Source of the DNA: Nemertoderma westbladi
Taxonomy: Eukaryota > Xenacoelomorpha > Nemertodermatida > Nemertodermatidae
Assembly (NCBI GenBank): GCA_032718475.1
Contig: JAUCBJ010001822.1
Location: 1-38,919, forward strand
DNA: 38,919 nucleotides
Direction: 5' to 3'
Shown here piece by piece: positions 11,119-22,504 of the stretch. A model generated the notes under the pieces. It did not search any database. It was not told the DNA's origin and saw only the letters and a program-made list of their open reading frames with translations. Both the position numbers and the translations under genes were made by a program. The stretch's first letter is position 1. Each line of letters opens with the position of its first letter.

Positions 11119-11464
11119 ATAGCTAGCATGTGCGTGCACACAGAGTTAGGGATTGCCATTGCCAGGGAGGAAGAATAGATTAGCCAATGGTGGGGCAGAT
11201 TACCATCTGATTAATACACTTACATTGGCCAGGCCAAATACTAAGTAGCAATATTCCCTATGTGTTAGTAATATAACCGTTGTCTTTATTATCTGTAGTT
11301 TAGTTGGTTTGTACTGAGTGTGGAAGCAAGACGGTTTAGACCATTATGATTAACCGTGCTATCATTGTATACTGATTGTGCTATTATTGTATTCTGACAT
11401 TGCGAGCAACTGCCACTAAAACTCAGTTATTCTATCAGCCTCCGAGTAAAACGTTTTCTTAGTA

Positions 11465-12112
11465 TAACTTTTTTTTCATTATTCTCGAGGCATTTTATTT
11501 ACCGAGCGTTAGCGAGGTTAATAAAGGGTCGAGAGAATATTGAAAAAAATGTTCTACATTTTTTTCCCATGAAATACGTAATTTTATTTTTAAATTTGTA
11601 CTTTTTTGTTGCTAAATTCTTTAATAAAACATAGCGATTTACTACAGTACAGTAGTGATACAAAATAAATTGAACTGCAGTATTTTACTGTAATGCTTCC
11701 ATAGTTACTGCGATTCAAATTGTACTCATCAACTCCTGATGCTGCCTTACTCATTGTTAAAATAATTAATTGTTCTCGAATATTTATTACGTAACTAACG
11801 AGCCACTAAACTGCATAAAACAATATTGGATATTGATTCTGTTTTGTTGTACGCCGTGCAGACATTAAAGTTGCAATAACTTTTGAGTGTGTGAATGGAT
11901 TTTGCTCAAATTACGTGCAAACCTCTACTACGTCGATGCTCTTTAAATATATGTAATAAAATTTAAGAAATTCCACCAAAAATATTTTACTTTACTTTTA
12001 TTGCCGGGAAAAGAAGTAAAATCAATACAATCCATCCTATTGATTACTTTTTTCCCTAGGGAAAAAACTTTTCTCCCGATTTTGGGGTATATTCGAACGA
12101 AAAAGTAACAAT
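11465..12112. repeat. Dispersed repeat, uninterrupted copy
   Basis: Its first half matches 1393-1664 (including the foldback core with ccgagcgttagcgagg) and its second half matches 5413-5830. The junction around 11738 is unbroken, which proves that the 3.7-kb block at 1665-5405 is an insertion in the other copy. This copy ends about 130 bp upstream of the start codon at 12245, so its A/T foldbacks may lie in that gene's promoter region. Confidence 0.75.
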
Positions 12113-12244
12113 TTAAGAATAAAATCTATTATAAACAACATAATTTATGTAGTATAGTAAATACTCTGAGGATATGTAACATGTGTACGCACATACAATA
12201 ACATTAACATTGAAACAAAACTGAAACAAATAATAGGGTAAATA

Positions 12245-12898
12245 ATGGATGATATACTTCAGGAATCGAGTTCCTTATCAGAACCAACAGCGTCTGATTT
12301 CATTCTCCCATCATGTTCGACTGGATCGGATAGTGTATTCGAATCGGACACCGATACGACCACAGCTCAAACTAAATGTTCACGGAAAGAATTGCTATTC
12401 AAGCATCTTCTTAAGGCTGAGGACTTTGTAAGCCAAAGTATTTGGGTTATTGATTATACATTGTTTGAATCTTTGATTAACCGGCCTGGATATATACAGT
12501 TGGATCGTAAGAATTTACTATCAAACAAAAAATATAGAAAAAATAATGCCGTTTCGATATACAGCTTTAGTGAAATAAAACAATTTGTTAATTGGTTAAC
12601 GTCAGATTCGAGATGGGAAAGTTTGCGAGCAATTTATTTTACAAATCAGCTTCAGTATGAATTTTATTTAATAAATTATAATTCAGAAAATCAATTCGGA
12701 TGGGATCAAATAGAGTTGACAGATCAAGAATATAAAAAAATCAAAGCTGCCTGGGGAATGACTATCTATTTTGGCGAAAATATCCATGATCCAAGAAACC
12801 GAATGATCATACAAGCATCAAAGAATGATATCATTCATCTGGTGAGGACAATTCGGGATTTCAAAATAATTACTGAATCTACAAAGATAACTATCAGC
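12245..12898 (+). CDS. First coding exon of unknown host gene family, copy A
   Basis: An open exon of 218 codons starts at ATG 12245 and ends exactly in phase 0 at a strong donor, gtaagt (12899-12904). The product begins with an acidic, Ser/Thr-rich, probably disordered stretch of about 45 residues (with SVFESDTDTTTA). A short basic patch (CSRKELLFKHL) and an aromatic-rich folded region follow. Residues of about 115-205, with RWESLRAIY, WGMTIYFG and NRMIIQA followed by a helix-like stretch, could be a divergent PH-like fold; that is inference only. No signal peptide or membrane helix is seen. I do not recognise the family. A paralogue at 37212-37868 shares 178 of 218 residues, the same donor and about 115 bp of 5' flank. 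The PH-like exon at 22060, also phase 0, is the likely continuation. Confidence 0.7.
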
Positions 12899-13274
12899 GT
12901 AAGTTTTCTTTTATTTACTTTGATAAAATGAGATTATGAGATTAGTGAGTTCCTTATTCTTCTACATGGTGTTGTGTTGTGTTTTTATTTTTAATTTTTA
13001 TTCAATTTTTTAAAAAGTAACATTTTATCTGATTCATAATTATTTTATTGATTACTACTATTACGTGTTGTGTATGTCATGGAATTTAGGCGAGTAGGCT
13101 TGTCGTGAGTTGTTGGTAAACTGAGCTGGTTTTGTCTTTAATTTCCACATATATTGTTAATAAACAATTAAAACACAAACAGATAACTAGTTAGGTCTCC
13201 GGACAATTGCGACCCGAAAAAATTCCGACGATGCATGATTTTAGGCATTGGTACACCTTGGGTAACCAGTGACC

Positions 13275-13515
13275 AGATTTTTTATACTAGCTAGTTTTTG
13301 CTATTTTTTATAAATGTTATAGAGGATGTGCTATCTATCAATTTTGATAAATATTTTTGTTCTAGGACACATTTTTTTGTTCTAGAACATATTTTTTATT
13401 TTTATACTAGCTAGATTTTTCAACGTTTTTTTATAAATGTTATATAACACGTGTTAGCTATGAATTTAGATAAATATTATTGTTCTAGGACACAATTTTT
13501 TGTTCTAGAACATTA
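13275..13515. repeat. Palindrome-rich tandem repeat, copy 2 (inverted)
   Basis: Two tandem units related in reverse complement to 1000-1215: ttgttctaggacac then ttgttctagaaca, tactagctag, and aacacgtgtta. It lies in the first intron of the 12245 gene if the two exons are joined. Bases 12905-13274 hold no further gene; duplication with 37875-37950 extends to about 12975. Confidence 0.6.
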
Positions 13516-14149
13516 AATAGTACAGGAATCATCTTACAGCTCGTATTAAAATAAAATCGTCTTTTTTTAAATGATTAGACCACTTAGAAACTGCATAATT
13601 TTGAATCTATACACAAACACACAGTTGTGTTTGATGTTCGTGTTTCGCGTAATTTCCTATCCTGGTGCCGGATATGCATGAAATTCATAAACTCTAATAG
13701 ATGAATAATCCGAAACCTCCTGGGCACTGTGCACAAAAAACTGGAAGGTCAGAAAGTTAAAATTATCTAAGTTATGGCGGTTTTTACCAACAACTAAACG
13801 TAAAACCGCCAATCATCATGCTTTTAAAGTTCCCAGAATAAGCCCTCTCGAACTTACATTGGCATTAGCAATAATGGCAACAAAATTCCCCATATAACCT
13901 GTGAATTTTGTTGGACAAAATTCAGAATAGGATAAACCTGCGGAATTTCGACCACAGCAACTTCACGACGGTGCTTCACCCTGTGACAAATGCCTGAAAC
14001 CACAAACTACTTCCATGCTCCACCAACACTTAAACACAAGGGAAAACTCGTGAGAAAATCCTAGATGGTAAAGTTTGTTCTAACAAAAACTCGATTTATC
14101 TTATAGACTCTAATCATTTACATTATCTAAAGGTCTCTATGTGGGATGG
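13516..14149. other. Non-coding, possible BEL/Pao 5' region
   Basis: No gene seen. An inverted pair, ggcggtttttac and gtaaaaccgcc (about 13775-13810), forms a hairpin. The stretch just upstream of the BEL/Pao gag may include its LTR or leader, but I found no second LTR copy to prove it. Confidence 0.35.
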
Positions 14150-14329
14150 ACGTATCGATTACACCAATCGAGTTGACTCAAGTTGAAGATGGTATCTTGA
14201 ACATTGAGGTCGAGGTCCAGGGGACGAATTTGGGAATATGGAGGATCATTGTTTGGGTTGTTTGATCTCAATACAACACTTCCAAGGAGTTGTTCCAGGC
14301 CATCGCTTACATCGTGATACGAGCAGCTC

Positions 14330-16804
14330 TTGAATAGATGGATATTGAACCACCAACAACGAGCGGGAACAATTGTTGCACCGACTCCGGATCTGATCAT
14401 TGGACTCGGAACTCTTAAAGGGCTTGTTACAAGGGCCAACACTCAAATCGAAACTCTCTGGAAATGTTCTAACTCCTCCATCGATGGTATCCGGAACTAT
14501 GAATCATCTACTGGCGACTACAACCGCCTGATCCCCACGGATGATAGCGAAAACAAACATGAAGAACATTTTTGAAACGTCAACAAGTTCTGGAACTAAC
14601 ACACCTGGATCATCCAGCTCGTCAAGAACAGTCACATCATAGATGCGAGAGCAGGGTGGAGTCCGCTTCCATAATCACTATGAGGCAATCATATACGAGG
14701 GGAAATGCTCTATCCACTAGAAGCTCTTTCCGAAGCGCAACCTCCACAAACTCTCAGAGAAACAGATTCCAAGATCAGGTGTGGGAAAAAAGGGCCTGAC
14801 TGATCATAGTGCATATGGGCAATGAATACACACAGTAAGAACTGGATAGAGATAGACTGGCGCAAGAAATGATTAACCAGCATCAGGCGATTAACATCGA
14901 GGAACTCAAGAAAGAAACTCATCTTGAGAACAACAAATGCAAAAGGGAACTCGATAAAGTTAAAAAGATACAGAGATGGGAGGTGGAACAACGAACTCAG
15001 GAAATAAAGGAAGAAAAGATCATGGTTCAAAAGAAAAGTATGGACGATGCCAAGTTAGCCAAGTACGAAACCCCTCTACTCGAGCGAGATCTCCTAATCA
15101 GGAGGATCAGGAGAGGGGGTTTGAGTGGGAGTATGAACCCATCCCCACTCCCGGATTGGAGAAAACCCTTCCCTTTGAGGAAACTGCTCCCCTCCAACCT
15201 ATCGTTAAACCCTACAAACTCTCTCCCATGGCACAAGAGTTTACCCCGGAAGTGGACCATGGAACTCATAGTGCCCAATATGAGCCTAAAAAGGCATCGG
15301 AGGGGATGGCTATTCATCTTCCTGGTAGGAATGCCCATCAGAGAATTCCCTCTCATGAACCACTGGAGGATGTCCGGGGAAGTCATAGTGCCCAATACGA
15401 GCCTGAAAACGCATCGGAGGGGATGGCCAACATGGGGATGAGAGGGTTTCAGAAGGTGATGCAGATCCGATTAACAGGTGAATGGTGGCGAGCGAGCCTG
15501 AAAAGGCAATGAGTGTCATTGTTCCACCTGGTCCGAGGACTTCAACCCCTTGACAACCACGCTTGAATAACCCATGCCATACCGAAATCCCATTGGATCC
15601 CTCATACATCGGCGGAGGGCCCAGACATCTCAACTCCACCTGTAAACCCGCATTGATGGACTTGAATATCATTCAAGCATTGGAGAACCTCCTTTCGATG
15701 CCCAAAATGGAGATACGAGGATTTAACGAGGATTATACAGACTTTATTAGCTTCAAAACGCGTTTTTATGCCCAAATAGGATCCACCGGAATAACTGATT
15801 GACAAAAACTCATTTATCTATCCCAATACCTCGGTGATGAACGTAGAAGGTTAATCCATTGCGATGGCGATGCATATCAGGACGCATGGGACACATTGAA
15901 CTGGTGACATGGAAACACTGGGACTATAATGAATAATACTTTTGAGAAACTGGTATAAAATGCAGGTTCATTGGGAGACCCTCAAAATATTCAAAGAGTT
16001 TTCCGACTCTATGAAAGAGTGAAAGACTTATTTTTTTGACTTTTGATTATTGATTTGGTCCTCCTCCTTCTGCAACAATATATTAAACCTGCGACAGATA
16101 CCTCAAAAGTTTCCCGGATGGTTGCAGACCAAATGGGCCTACAAATGCGTCAATTTACACTGGTGTCATATGGAATATGACCCCATGAATCTGGAGATGT
16201 CTGGATTCCTCGATGATGTCTTGGAGGCAATAAATGATTCCATATTCTCCAAACAGAGTCTGGCGAAGTTGGACGAGGGGGGAGACTACAACTCATTCCA
16301 CAATCCCTACCCCCAAACACAGGTTCTTCAAACCCATGAATCTTCTATGTGTGTTCTCATGTATGTATCTTCTACGGGGAGACACATACGGTTGAATTCT
16401 GCTAAAAGTTTAAATACTTGGACTTGGTGCCCCATTTCGAAGCACTAATGTGGCATCACGGTTGCTTCAAGTATCTAAGCTTTGGACATTATATGCGGGA
16501 TTGCAAGAAGCAATCGTATTGTGCAATCTGCAGCAACAACTGCCACCACACGCTGCTACACATCCCTGCAAACTTTGACTTCTCTATGTTACTGTCCTGG
16601 ACTGAAATGCATCGAGCGAGGCATGCATACAACACTAAAACTGACAGACCATCCTATAGTTCAGCGATAAAAGGGAAAACCAAAAAGTATAACCCCAAAC
16701 CTAAGTTCCAACCGAGGAGGACTATGATGAACTTCTCAAATATCATCAACCTGATCCATCAAAGATATGCTGTATTCACCAAGGTAATTCCCTGGTATAG
16801 GTAA
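14330..16804 (+). pseudogene. BEL/Pao gag, broken
   Basis: A charged coiled-coil segment (14869-15110, with IEELKKETHLENNK) is followed in a shifted frame by a Pro/Glu-rich linker that holds a repeated motif, HSAQYEP with ASEGMA, about 40 residues apart. Bases 15700-15960 encode MPKMEIRGFNEDYTDFISF and then YLSQYLGDERRRLI with AYQDAWDTL. This is the pattern of the DUF1759 gag domain of Pao elements, here cut by in-frame stops. Zinc knuckles lie at 16455-16580. The first has lost its second Cys (CFKYLSFGHYMRDC) and the second reads CAICSNNCHHTLLH. At least three stops and several frameshifts make it non-functional. The usual role is RNA packaging and particle assembly. Confidence 0.75.
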
Positions 16805-17790
16805 ATACCTGGGTAGAGGGCATCAATAAACCCCTGATGACCCTCGCGTTCCGGACAATGGATCGGATGGGACATTGATTGATAAAGAATTTACCCAACA
16901 ACTCGGGCTGAAATACAAACCATACAGAAGACTGATACAGATGGATGTACAGACGTTGACCTCCATTGCCTGGACCTGGATATTAATAAAATTAGCCTAC
17001 TAATCGGATTAGATACGCCAGGCTTCCACATTCCAATGGGCGATGTCGCATGCTCGACAAACCCCACTGATGGCTTCTATGCAGAAATAACCATAATGAG
17101 GTGGACAATATGCAGAATATAAGAGGAGAATGTCAACACGCACAACTATCCCTCAAAACGCTGGATGGAAGATACTCCCATCAATGTTAGACATTGTTCA
17201 GTTTTATGCAAGAATGATGATTTATTCCCGGAGTCTGAGGAAACCCAGCAAAGAATGACAGAATACTTCAACTTCAAAACCCGAGAATGTGCTGAAAAGG
17301 AAGAGGCGTTATCTGAAGAGGATAGATATTTCATAGAGCCAATGGATCGGGCAGAGTTCGTTGATGGACACTGGCAATCTCCTATGTTGTGGAAACAACC
17401 GGATAAGTCAATGGTGAATAACTCTTGCATGACCTTAAATCAGCTAAAAGGAATACTTCAGAGGCTGAGCATACAACCAGAATTAAAACTCTGTTATAAT
17501 GCGGTAATAGCCAGTTACCTCAAGGACAACCTGATGGAGTTGATTCCAGAAGCCAAATGCAAAAGTTCCTACTGAACCTACTACCTCCCTATGCATTACG
17601 TAATTGAGAAGTGGAAAGGCAGAAAGATGCAGGTAGTAAATGATGCTGCAGCGACGTTACAAGGGGAGTCCCAGCTATAAACCGGGCCCACCATCTACAG
17701 CACCTTGGTCAGCGTGCTACTGCGCTTCCAGGATAACAGCATCACCTTCACCTGCGACATATAAGCCATCGTTCTTTGCTAGTATACTCA
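16805..17790 (+). pseudogene. BEL/Pao pol start: protease and reverse transcriptase N-terminus
   Basis: Around 16850-16920 the frame shows DNGSDGTLIDKEFTQQLGL, a degenerate retroviral-type aspartic protease in which the active-site DSG has become DNG. The frame 17165-17575 (136 residues) holds ALSEEDRYFIEPM and the long lead-in to the BEL/Pao reverse transcriptase. After a stop come YYLPMHYVIEKWKGRKMQVV and NDAAA, matching the first RT motifs. A shifted frame then gives SVLLRFQDNSITFTCDI. The catalytic DD motif, RNase H and integrase are missing. It is a truncated, dead copy. Confidence 0.75.
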
Positions 17791-17899
17791 CCTTCAAAGC
17801 GGGCTTCATTTTGTTTATGATGTTTATTGTTTCCTACATCTCCACCAAACCAACGATCATCCTTTGAAATTGAAGGTGGGTCTGGCAACTGGAAAATAA

Positions 17900-19131
17900 A
17901 CCAAAAAGCTCCTGATCCATGAGAGCTGTGGCAGTCATTGCAAATCGTTTACAATATACAAAGAGACTGAACGGCGCTTAAAAGAGCAACTTTCTATTGC
18001 TTGCCAGCTTGAAACTCAGATCCTAACTGAATGTGATCAATGGAGGGAAGTTTTGAAACATATCCTGGAGTCACTTAAGTTTCTGGCGAGGAATAATTTA
18101 GCAATTCGTGGCCATAGTGAAAGTTTGTTTGATACTTCTGGTGAGGGAAACTTTCTATCCCTGCTCAGGCTGCTGAGTAAGTTTGATCATGTCACTACAA
18201 ACCACCTGCATTACGCCGAGAATAATCCCTGGAAAGTTAGTTATCTATCTCCAGATTTTCAAAATGAGTTTCTTCACTTGCTGGCTAGAAATGTCAGAGA
18301 TAGAATTGTTTCGAATGTCAAAATATGTAATTATTTTGGTGTTTACTGTTTGATGCAACTCTCAATTGTGCAGACAGAGAACAGCTGTCACAAGTCGTGG
18401 GATATGCAGATGTTGACTTCAAATCTAAAGAAGTTCCAGTTAAAGAATCTTTTTTTTGGTTTTATTGAAATGAGCAAAAAGACAGCCACCACAACAACTC
18501 ATGCCATCTTTAAACAGTTAGCTTCAGATGGCATGGATATTAATGTCGAGTCTTACAATAATGCTTCAACAATGAGTGGTCATATATCTGGAGTTCAAAA
18601 GTGCATTATTGATATAAATGACAAAGCTATATTCTTGAATTGTGACAATCATAAATTGAATTTGGCCGGTGTTCACTCTACCAAAGTAGAAGGCAAAATC
18701 GTTACCTTTTTTTGGTACTATTCAAAATTTGTATGTATTCCTTTCGAAATCAACTCTATGTTGGAATTAATTGAAAGGGGTGCTAAAGTATACACTGAAG
18801 GCTTATGGTGAGACACAATGGAGCTCTCATGCAGATGCTGTGAAAGCGCTAAATGAAGATCTTCCTGGGAACTTTGCTGGAGAATTTAGCAGGTGACAGC
18901 TGTGTCACTTCTGAATCCCATGATGGGGTTCAACAGATTTTACAAGCAATTCTGAACTTCAACTTTCTAGCACTTTTGCCATTCTGGAACACAGTATTGC
19001 AGAAACTGAACAGAGTCCAAAAAAGACTGCAAGAACCTGGGATGAACTTTCATGAGGGAGCTTTGGAAATCGACTCATTGAAAGCTGACTTGTCACAAGA
19101 TCTAGTCACAAGCAGTATAAATGAGGCATGA
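17900..19131 (+). pseudogene. hAT transposase remnant, ZMYM1-like
   Basis: The frame opens before 18053 with WREVLKHILESLKFLARNNL and AIRGHSE, the typical conserved block of hAT transposases related to ZMYM1. The run YLSPDFQNEFLHLLARNVRD follows, then SYNNASTMSGHISGVQ and CDNHKLNL, which correspond to the YDGAS.MSG and C.AH.LNL blocks. The aspartate expected in YDGA is replaced (SYNNA). A shifted frame (18853-19131) gives FLALLPFWNTVLQKLNRVQK, also typical. The N-terminal zinc finger and the C-terminal dimerisation region are not seen. It abuts the truncated BEL/Pao element, so one may have inserted into the other. Confidence 0.75.
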
Positions 19132-19390
19132 AATGAAGTATCAACTACATTATGCAGTTGAACTAATCAACTGCGCTATCGAATAGGGATGTGGCTTGAT
19201 GCAAGGAGAATGGAAGCTGGTCAATAGTGTATGGCAGTTGGTGTTTGAAGTAAATCTTCTTGTATTAGTGGCCATTGTGATGTTTCACAACCACGCTCAT
19301 GGTTAACATGGGCTTAATGGGAACTCAAGAAACACAGCCCTTTGATCGAGGTGATAATTAATTTTTTGACACAACCTCGGTTTCAGCCAT

Positions 19391-20800
19391 TCACAAGAAA
19401 TATTGCTTTTGGTTTCGGCCAATCCTGGTATTAATTATGTTTGACTGACAGTTTGGGGTCAACTTCTGAGTACCTCCAGTATACCTCCAGTATACACCTT
19501 CGGATAAGATCTGATGAAGTAAGCCGTTCATTAACTGGTAGAATATATTGCAAATCACTTTCAGATAAATAAGGTGCAGGTTTGTAATCTTTATCTCCAT
19601 TCAGGAATCGACACCACTTGTCTGAAGGGCATTTGGAATGTTGCTTCTCTGAGTCTGTAAAATTGCAGTGATGGTAAATAGCAGCTACAATTTCAGTTTG
19701 AATTTTCACATTCCTGTGTAGTAAGAGTTTCCATATCAACAACATCTTTGATGTTGCTCACTATGGTGTTCCTATAATAACTTGAGAGCTGTTGACATCG
19801 TTTCTCTGTAAGACGACCTATGCCACCTAACTTGTGAGTCTGGCGTGCCTTACTGAGACCTGTGTACAATCGTTTCGATACGTGATTCAGGCATTCTTGC
19901 TTGGTCACTACAACTCCTTCATCCTTATAAGGATCTGCCTCGATAATGCCCTTCATTACGCTACGGTTGCCATCTGAGATGATTGACGAATAGACAAGAT
20001 TATATTTGTCTACGGATCTACAGAATAGTTTTTTCGCTATATATGGTTCCATGGCGCCACTAGAACCATCAAAGTTTTTAGAACATTTGTGTCCAGTTGA
20101 AGATTCAGATAAATATTTTGATTTATCACAAATATGACAGTATTTACAGCAGATATAATAGTCTAAAATATATCCTGTAGCAGCAGAAATAACAAAACCA
20201 ATACCATACTTTGATTTGTGACCGCGAGTTAGCCATGAACCATCAAATGAAACACCAATATATCTTTCAAATTCTAGAATTGCACAGTTGGTCATATTGC
20301 CGTTGGCGAGTTTAGTAACAACATCAGCAATATAAGATACATATTTGGTCCAAGTATTAGTCGTAACGGGGCTGGGCAAACTCATAACCCTAGAGAATGA
20401 ATCCGCAGCGGTACGCTTACAGCCAATACAGAGCCAGGCAAAAACTCCTCTCAGGTTTACATCAGCTATCATTCTTGATGAATCGAATGGACTAACGATT
20501 TCACTGCTGGACTTAGTAGTATATTTCCAATCGCATAATGAGCATTCACTGACAAAGTTAGACTGATAACCAGCGACAGAACTTTGCGAAACAGACACTG
20601 ATTTAGTTCCATCACAGCGCTACAACAATTATGCATTTCTGTAATCAAATTTGTCACTAATTCAATAGACATTAGGCAGTAACCTTTGAAATTTGATGAA
20701 CCTTCCTGGGGCGGATCCAATGTATTTATTTTATTGACTAATGGTACTGATGTACTAACAACGGTACCGTTACCATCCTTGCTGGTAGATTCCATACCTT
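19391..20800 (-). pseudogene. Mutator-like transposase, nearly intact
   Basis: An open frame of 301 codons (19693-20598) carries VSFDGSWLTRGHKSKYGIGF (a D-containing catalytic block), then CCKYCHICDKSKY with a distant HKC (zinc-binding), SSIISDGNRS (second D), and ECLNHVSKRLYTGL with LGGIGRLTE. This order is that of the animal Mutator-like transposase domain. One frameshift near 20600 separates it from an N-terminal segment starting at 20795 (GYCLMSIELVTNLITEMHNC). Another near 19720 separates it from a C-terminal segment with CPSDKWCRF and YLSESDLQYILPVNERLT. The element transposes DNA by a D-D-E mechanism. No convincing TIRs were found, so its ends are unknown. It lies in the presumed intron, antisense to the host gene. 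Confidence 0.75.
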
Positions 20801-20879
20801 GACCATCAGCTAGAGTGCCAGTAATTGAAGATGGTGATGTGTCATTGAGTCTATCTGCCTATCCCTCCAGCTCCTCGTT

Positions 20880-22059
20880 GACCCTGCCGCTTTCTCTTAG
20901 CTGGCCTCGGCATTATAATAATTATAAATTTATTGTAAAAAAATATATTGTATGATAGGCCTACCGATCAGCACGTGTAATTATAGCTAGCTACCGGTAG
21001 GCGTAGGACTACTGATTAAATTCGCCAACCGTATCAGAAAGTTTCGCATAAATTGAGTTCCTATGAACTAGCTGCGGTTCATCATTAGAAATTGAAGCCG
21101 CACAAAATCACAACACCACCGGTGCAGTACTTGCATCCAATCAACTAATTGGCAGACTGAAGTTCACCACACACTATCACATGCTGACATGTAATTCAAC
21201 CCTGCACTATATATCAGTTCAAAATTCCCGCCAAACTGCAATTGATTACTAGGGCACCCCGGCCAAGGACTGTGTAGTTAAAAATCAAAATTTTGTGAAA
21301 ATTATTAATTTTTTTATGAAATTATAACCTGTCTTGCTCCATAACTTGCCATATATCTTAAGAACTAGCTGTGCTATTAGAAAATGGTTCACTTTTTCAG
21401 AAGCAGCAAAGAATTCTAAACATTAATCGACAATAAAAAAAATCAACAATTTTGACCCTGTAGCCTTACCCCTTAACCAGGACTTTTTTGTATAAAAGGG
21501 ATCCACATTGTGTGACCTGCCCAGACAAGAAAGAAACGGTAGTGTTCGCAGTGCCAACATTTTCTAAGAGTGAGTTCTGCATCAATAATTTACGGTTACA
21601 CGGTTGTAGTAACGACCACAGGTTAATGTTTTTTTATGTTGTTATTTTTCACAAAATCAGTTCAAGGAGCACTATATATCCCTCCGGGTAATAAAGTCCA
21701 CCTCCCCCGGATCCCGAACTTAGATACAGAGGTTTAATGCTTTTACCGGTACATTGGTTTATTCGTTTATCGGAAGAGATTTGTGTATATATTCATGTAT
21801 CAGGCCTAACAGGAACGAATAAAAGTTGGAATATTTACTTATAACATATTTTAACAAGACCCACACATCCTTGACCCGTTATATACTGCATAGATACAGT
21901 CACTCGAAGATCACCTTATAGTTTTTACTTGGAATAGTACTACTGTAGCAGCGATATGCTGCACCAAAACCCTATCACAACTGCCGAAGGCCAAATTAAT
22001 TAGTGAAAATCTATACCTTGGAACAGATTACAATGATAAAATCAATTTTTATGTTGCAG
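20880..22059. other. Non-coding intronic stretch
   Basis: AT-rich sequence between the Mutator-like gene and the PH-like exon. It may include the right end of the Mutator element. It ends with a polypyrimidine-rich acceptor, atcaatttttatgttgcag, at 22041-22059. Confidence 0.5.
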
Positions 22060-22500
22060 AAGTTTGAATTAGAAGGAATAATATACAAATTTCCGGATGT
22101 GGAAAAACAGAAATCGTTTTGGGGACAATTAAACCTTCAAAGTGAAACTCCGGAGTTGATATTGCTACGATTTCGGAACCTCGTATGTCTGCCAACGTAT
22201 AGGCGTTTAATAACAAATAAAATAAGAAATGTAGTGAAAGTCTTCAATCTGCAAAATTATTCCTTTGATGAAGTTCTACACTTTAAACCATACCGGTTTG
22301 GCATAAAAATCATAAAAAAATCAACAAATTATTCGACTTTCTATCTTCCATCTATCTGGGTTAAACAGACGGACCATCAACCCGAAGGCTGCTGCATCTG
22401 GTTCGAAAGTAGAGAAGAGCAAGAAAAATGGCTGGGTGCTCTAATATATTTTGTCGGTAGTCAACAAGGCAGATCCGGAAGTAGTGGTCGAATGAGCTAA
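22060..22500 (+). CDS. PH-like last exon of host gene
   Basis: It opens after the acceptor tttatgttgcag and runs 146 codons to TAA at 22498-22500. The open frame extends 19 codons upstream, but that part looks intronic and its ATG codons are not needed. The protein segment begins KFELEGIIYKF, then has FWGQLNLQSETPELILLRF, YRFGIKII and finally CCIWFESREEQEKWLGALIY. This is the PH-domain layout, with beta strands ending in an amphipathic helix carrying the invariant Trp. The C-terminus is a short Gly/Ser tail. PH domains usually bind phosphoinositides or proteins at membranes; no lipid-binding basic signature is clear here. The entry phase is 0, matching the donor at 12898, so it is probably the 3' exon of that gene, though intervening exons cannot be excluded. 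Confidence 0.65.
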   Translation, partial: KFELEGIIYKFPDVEKQKSFWGQLNLQSETPELILLRFRNLVCLPTYRRLITNKIRNVVKVFNLQNYSFDEVLHFKPYRFGIKIIKKSTNYSTFYLPSIWVKQTDHQPEGCCIWFESREEQEKWLGALIYFVGSQQGRSGSSGRMS

Positions 22501-22504
22501 TAAA
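22499..22504 (+). promoter_or_regulatory. Candidate polyadenylation signal overlapping the stop
   Basis: AATAAA begins in the last two bases of the TAA stop of the PH-like exon. A second A-rich stretch follows at 22505-22525. A poly(A) signal overlapping the stop would give a very short 3' UTR; a downstream signal may be the true one. Confidence 0.3.

Larger units (their letters stand above)
14150..17790 (+). mobile_element. Decayed BEL/Pao LTR retrotransposon, 3' truncated
   Basis: Gag-like coiled coil, DUF1759-like segment, zinc knuckles, aspartic-protease remnant and the start of a BEL/Pao reverse transcriptase occur in the expected order on one strand, broken by stops and frameshifts. 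The element stops inside the RT domain near 17790, where hAT-related sequence soon begins. No LTR was found at either side. It occupies the presumed intron between exons at 12245 and 22060. Confidence 0.75.

Noticed and set aside
12899-12931. Extension of the copy A frame past the splice donor
   Set aside because: The conserved gtaagt in both paralogues and loss of similarity beyond about 80 bp favour an intron.
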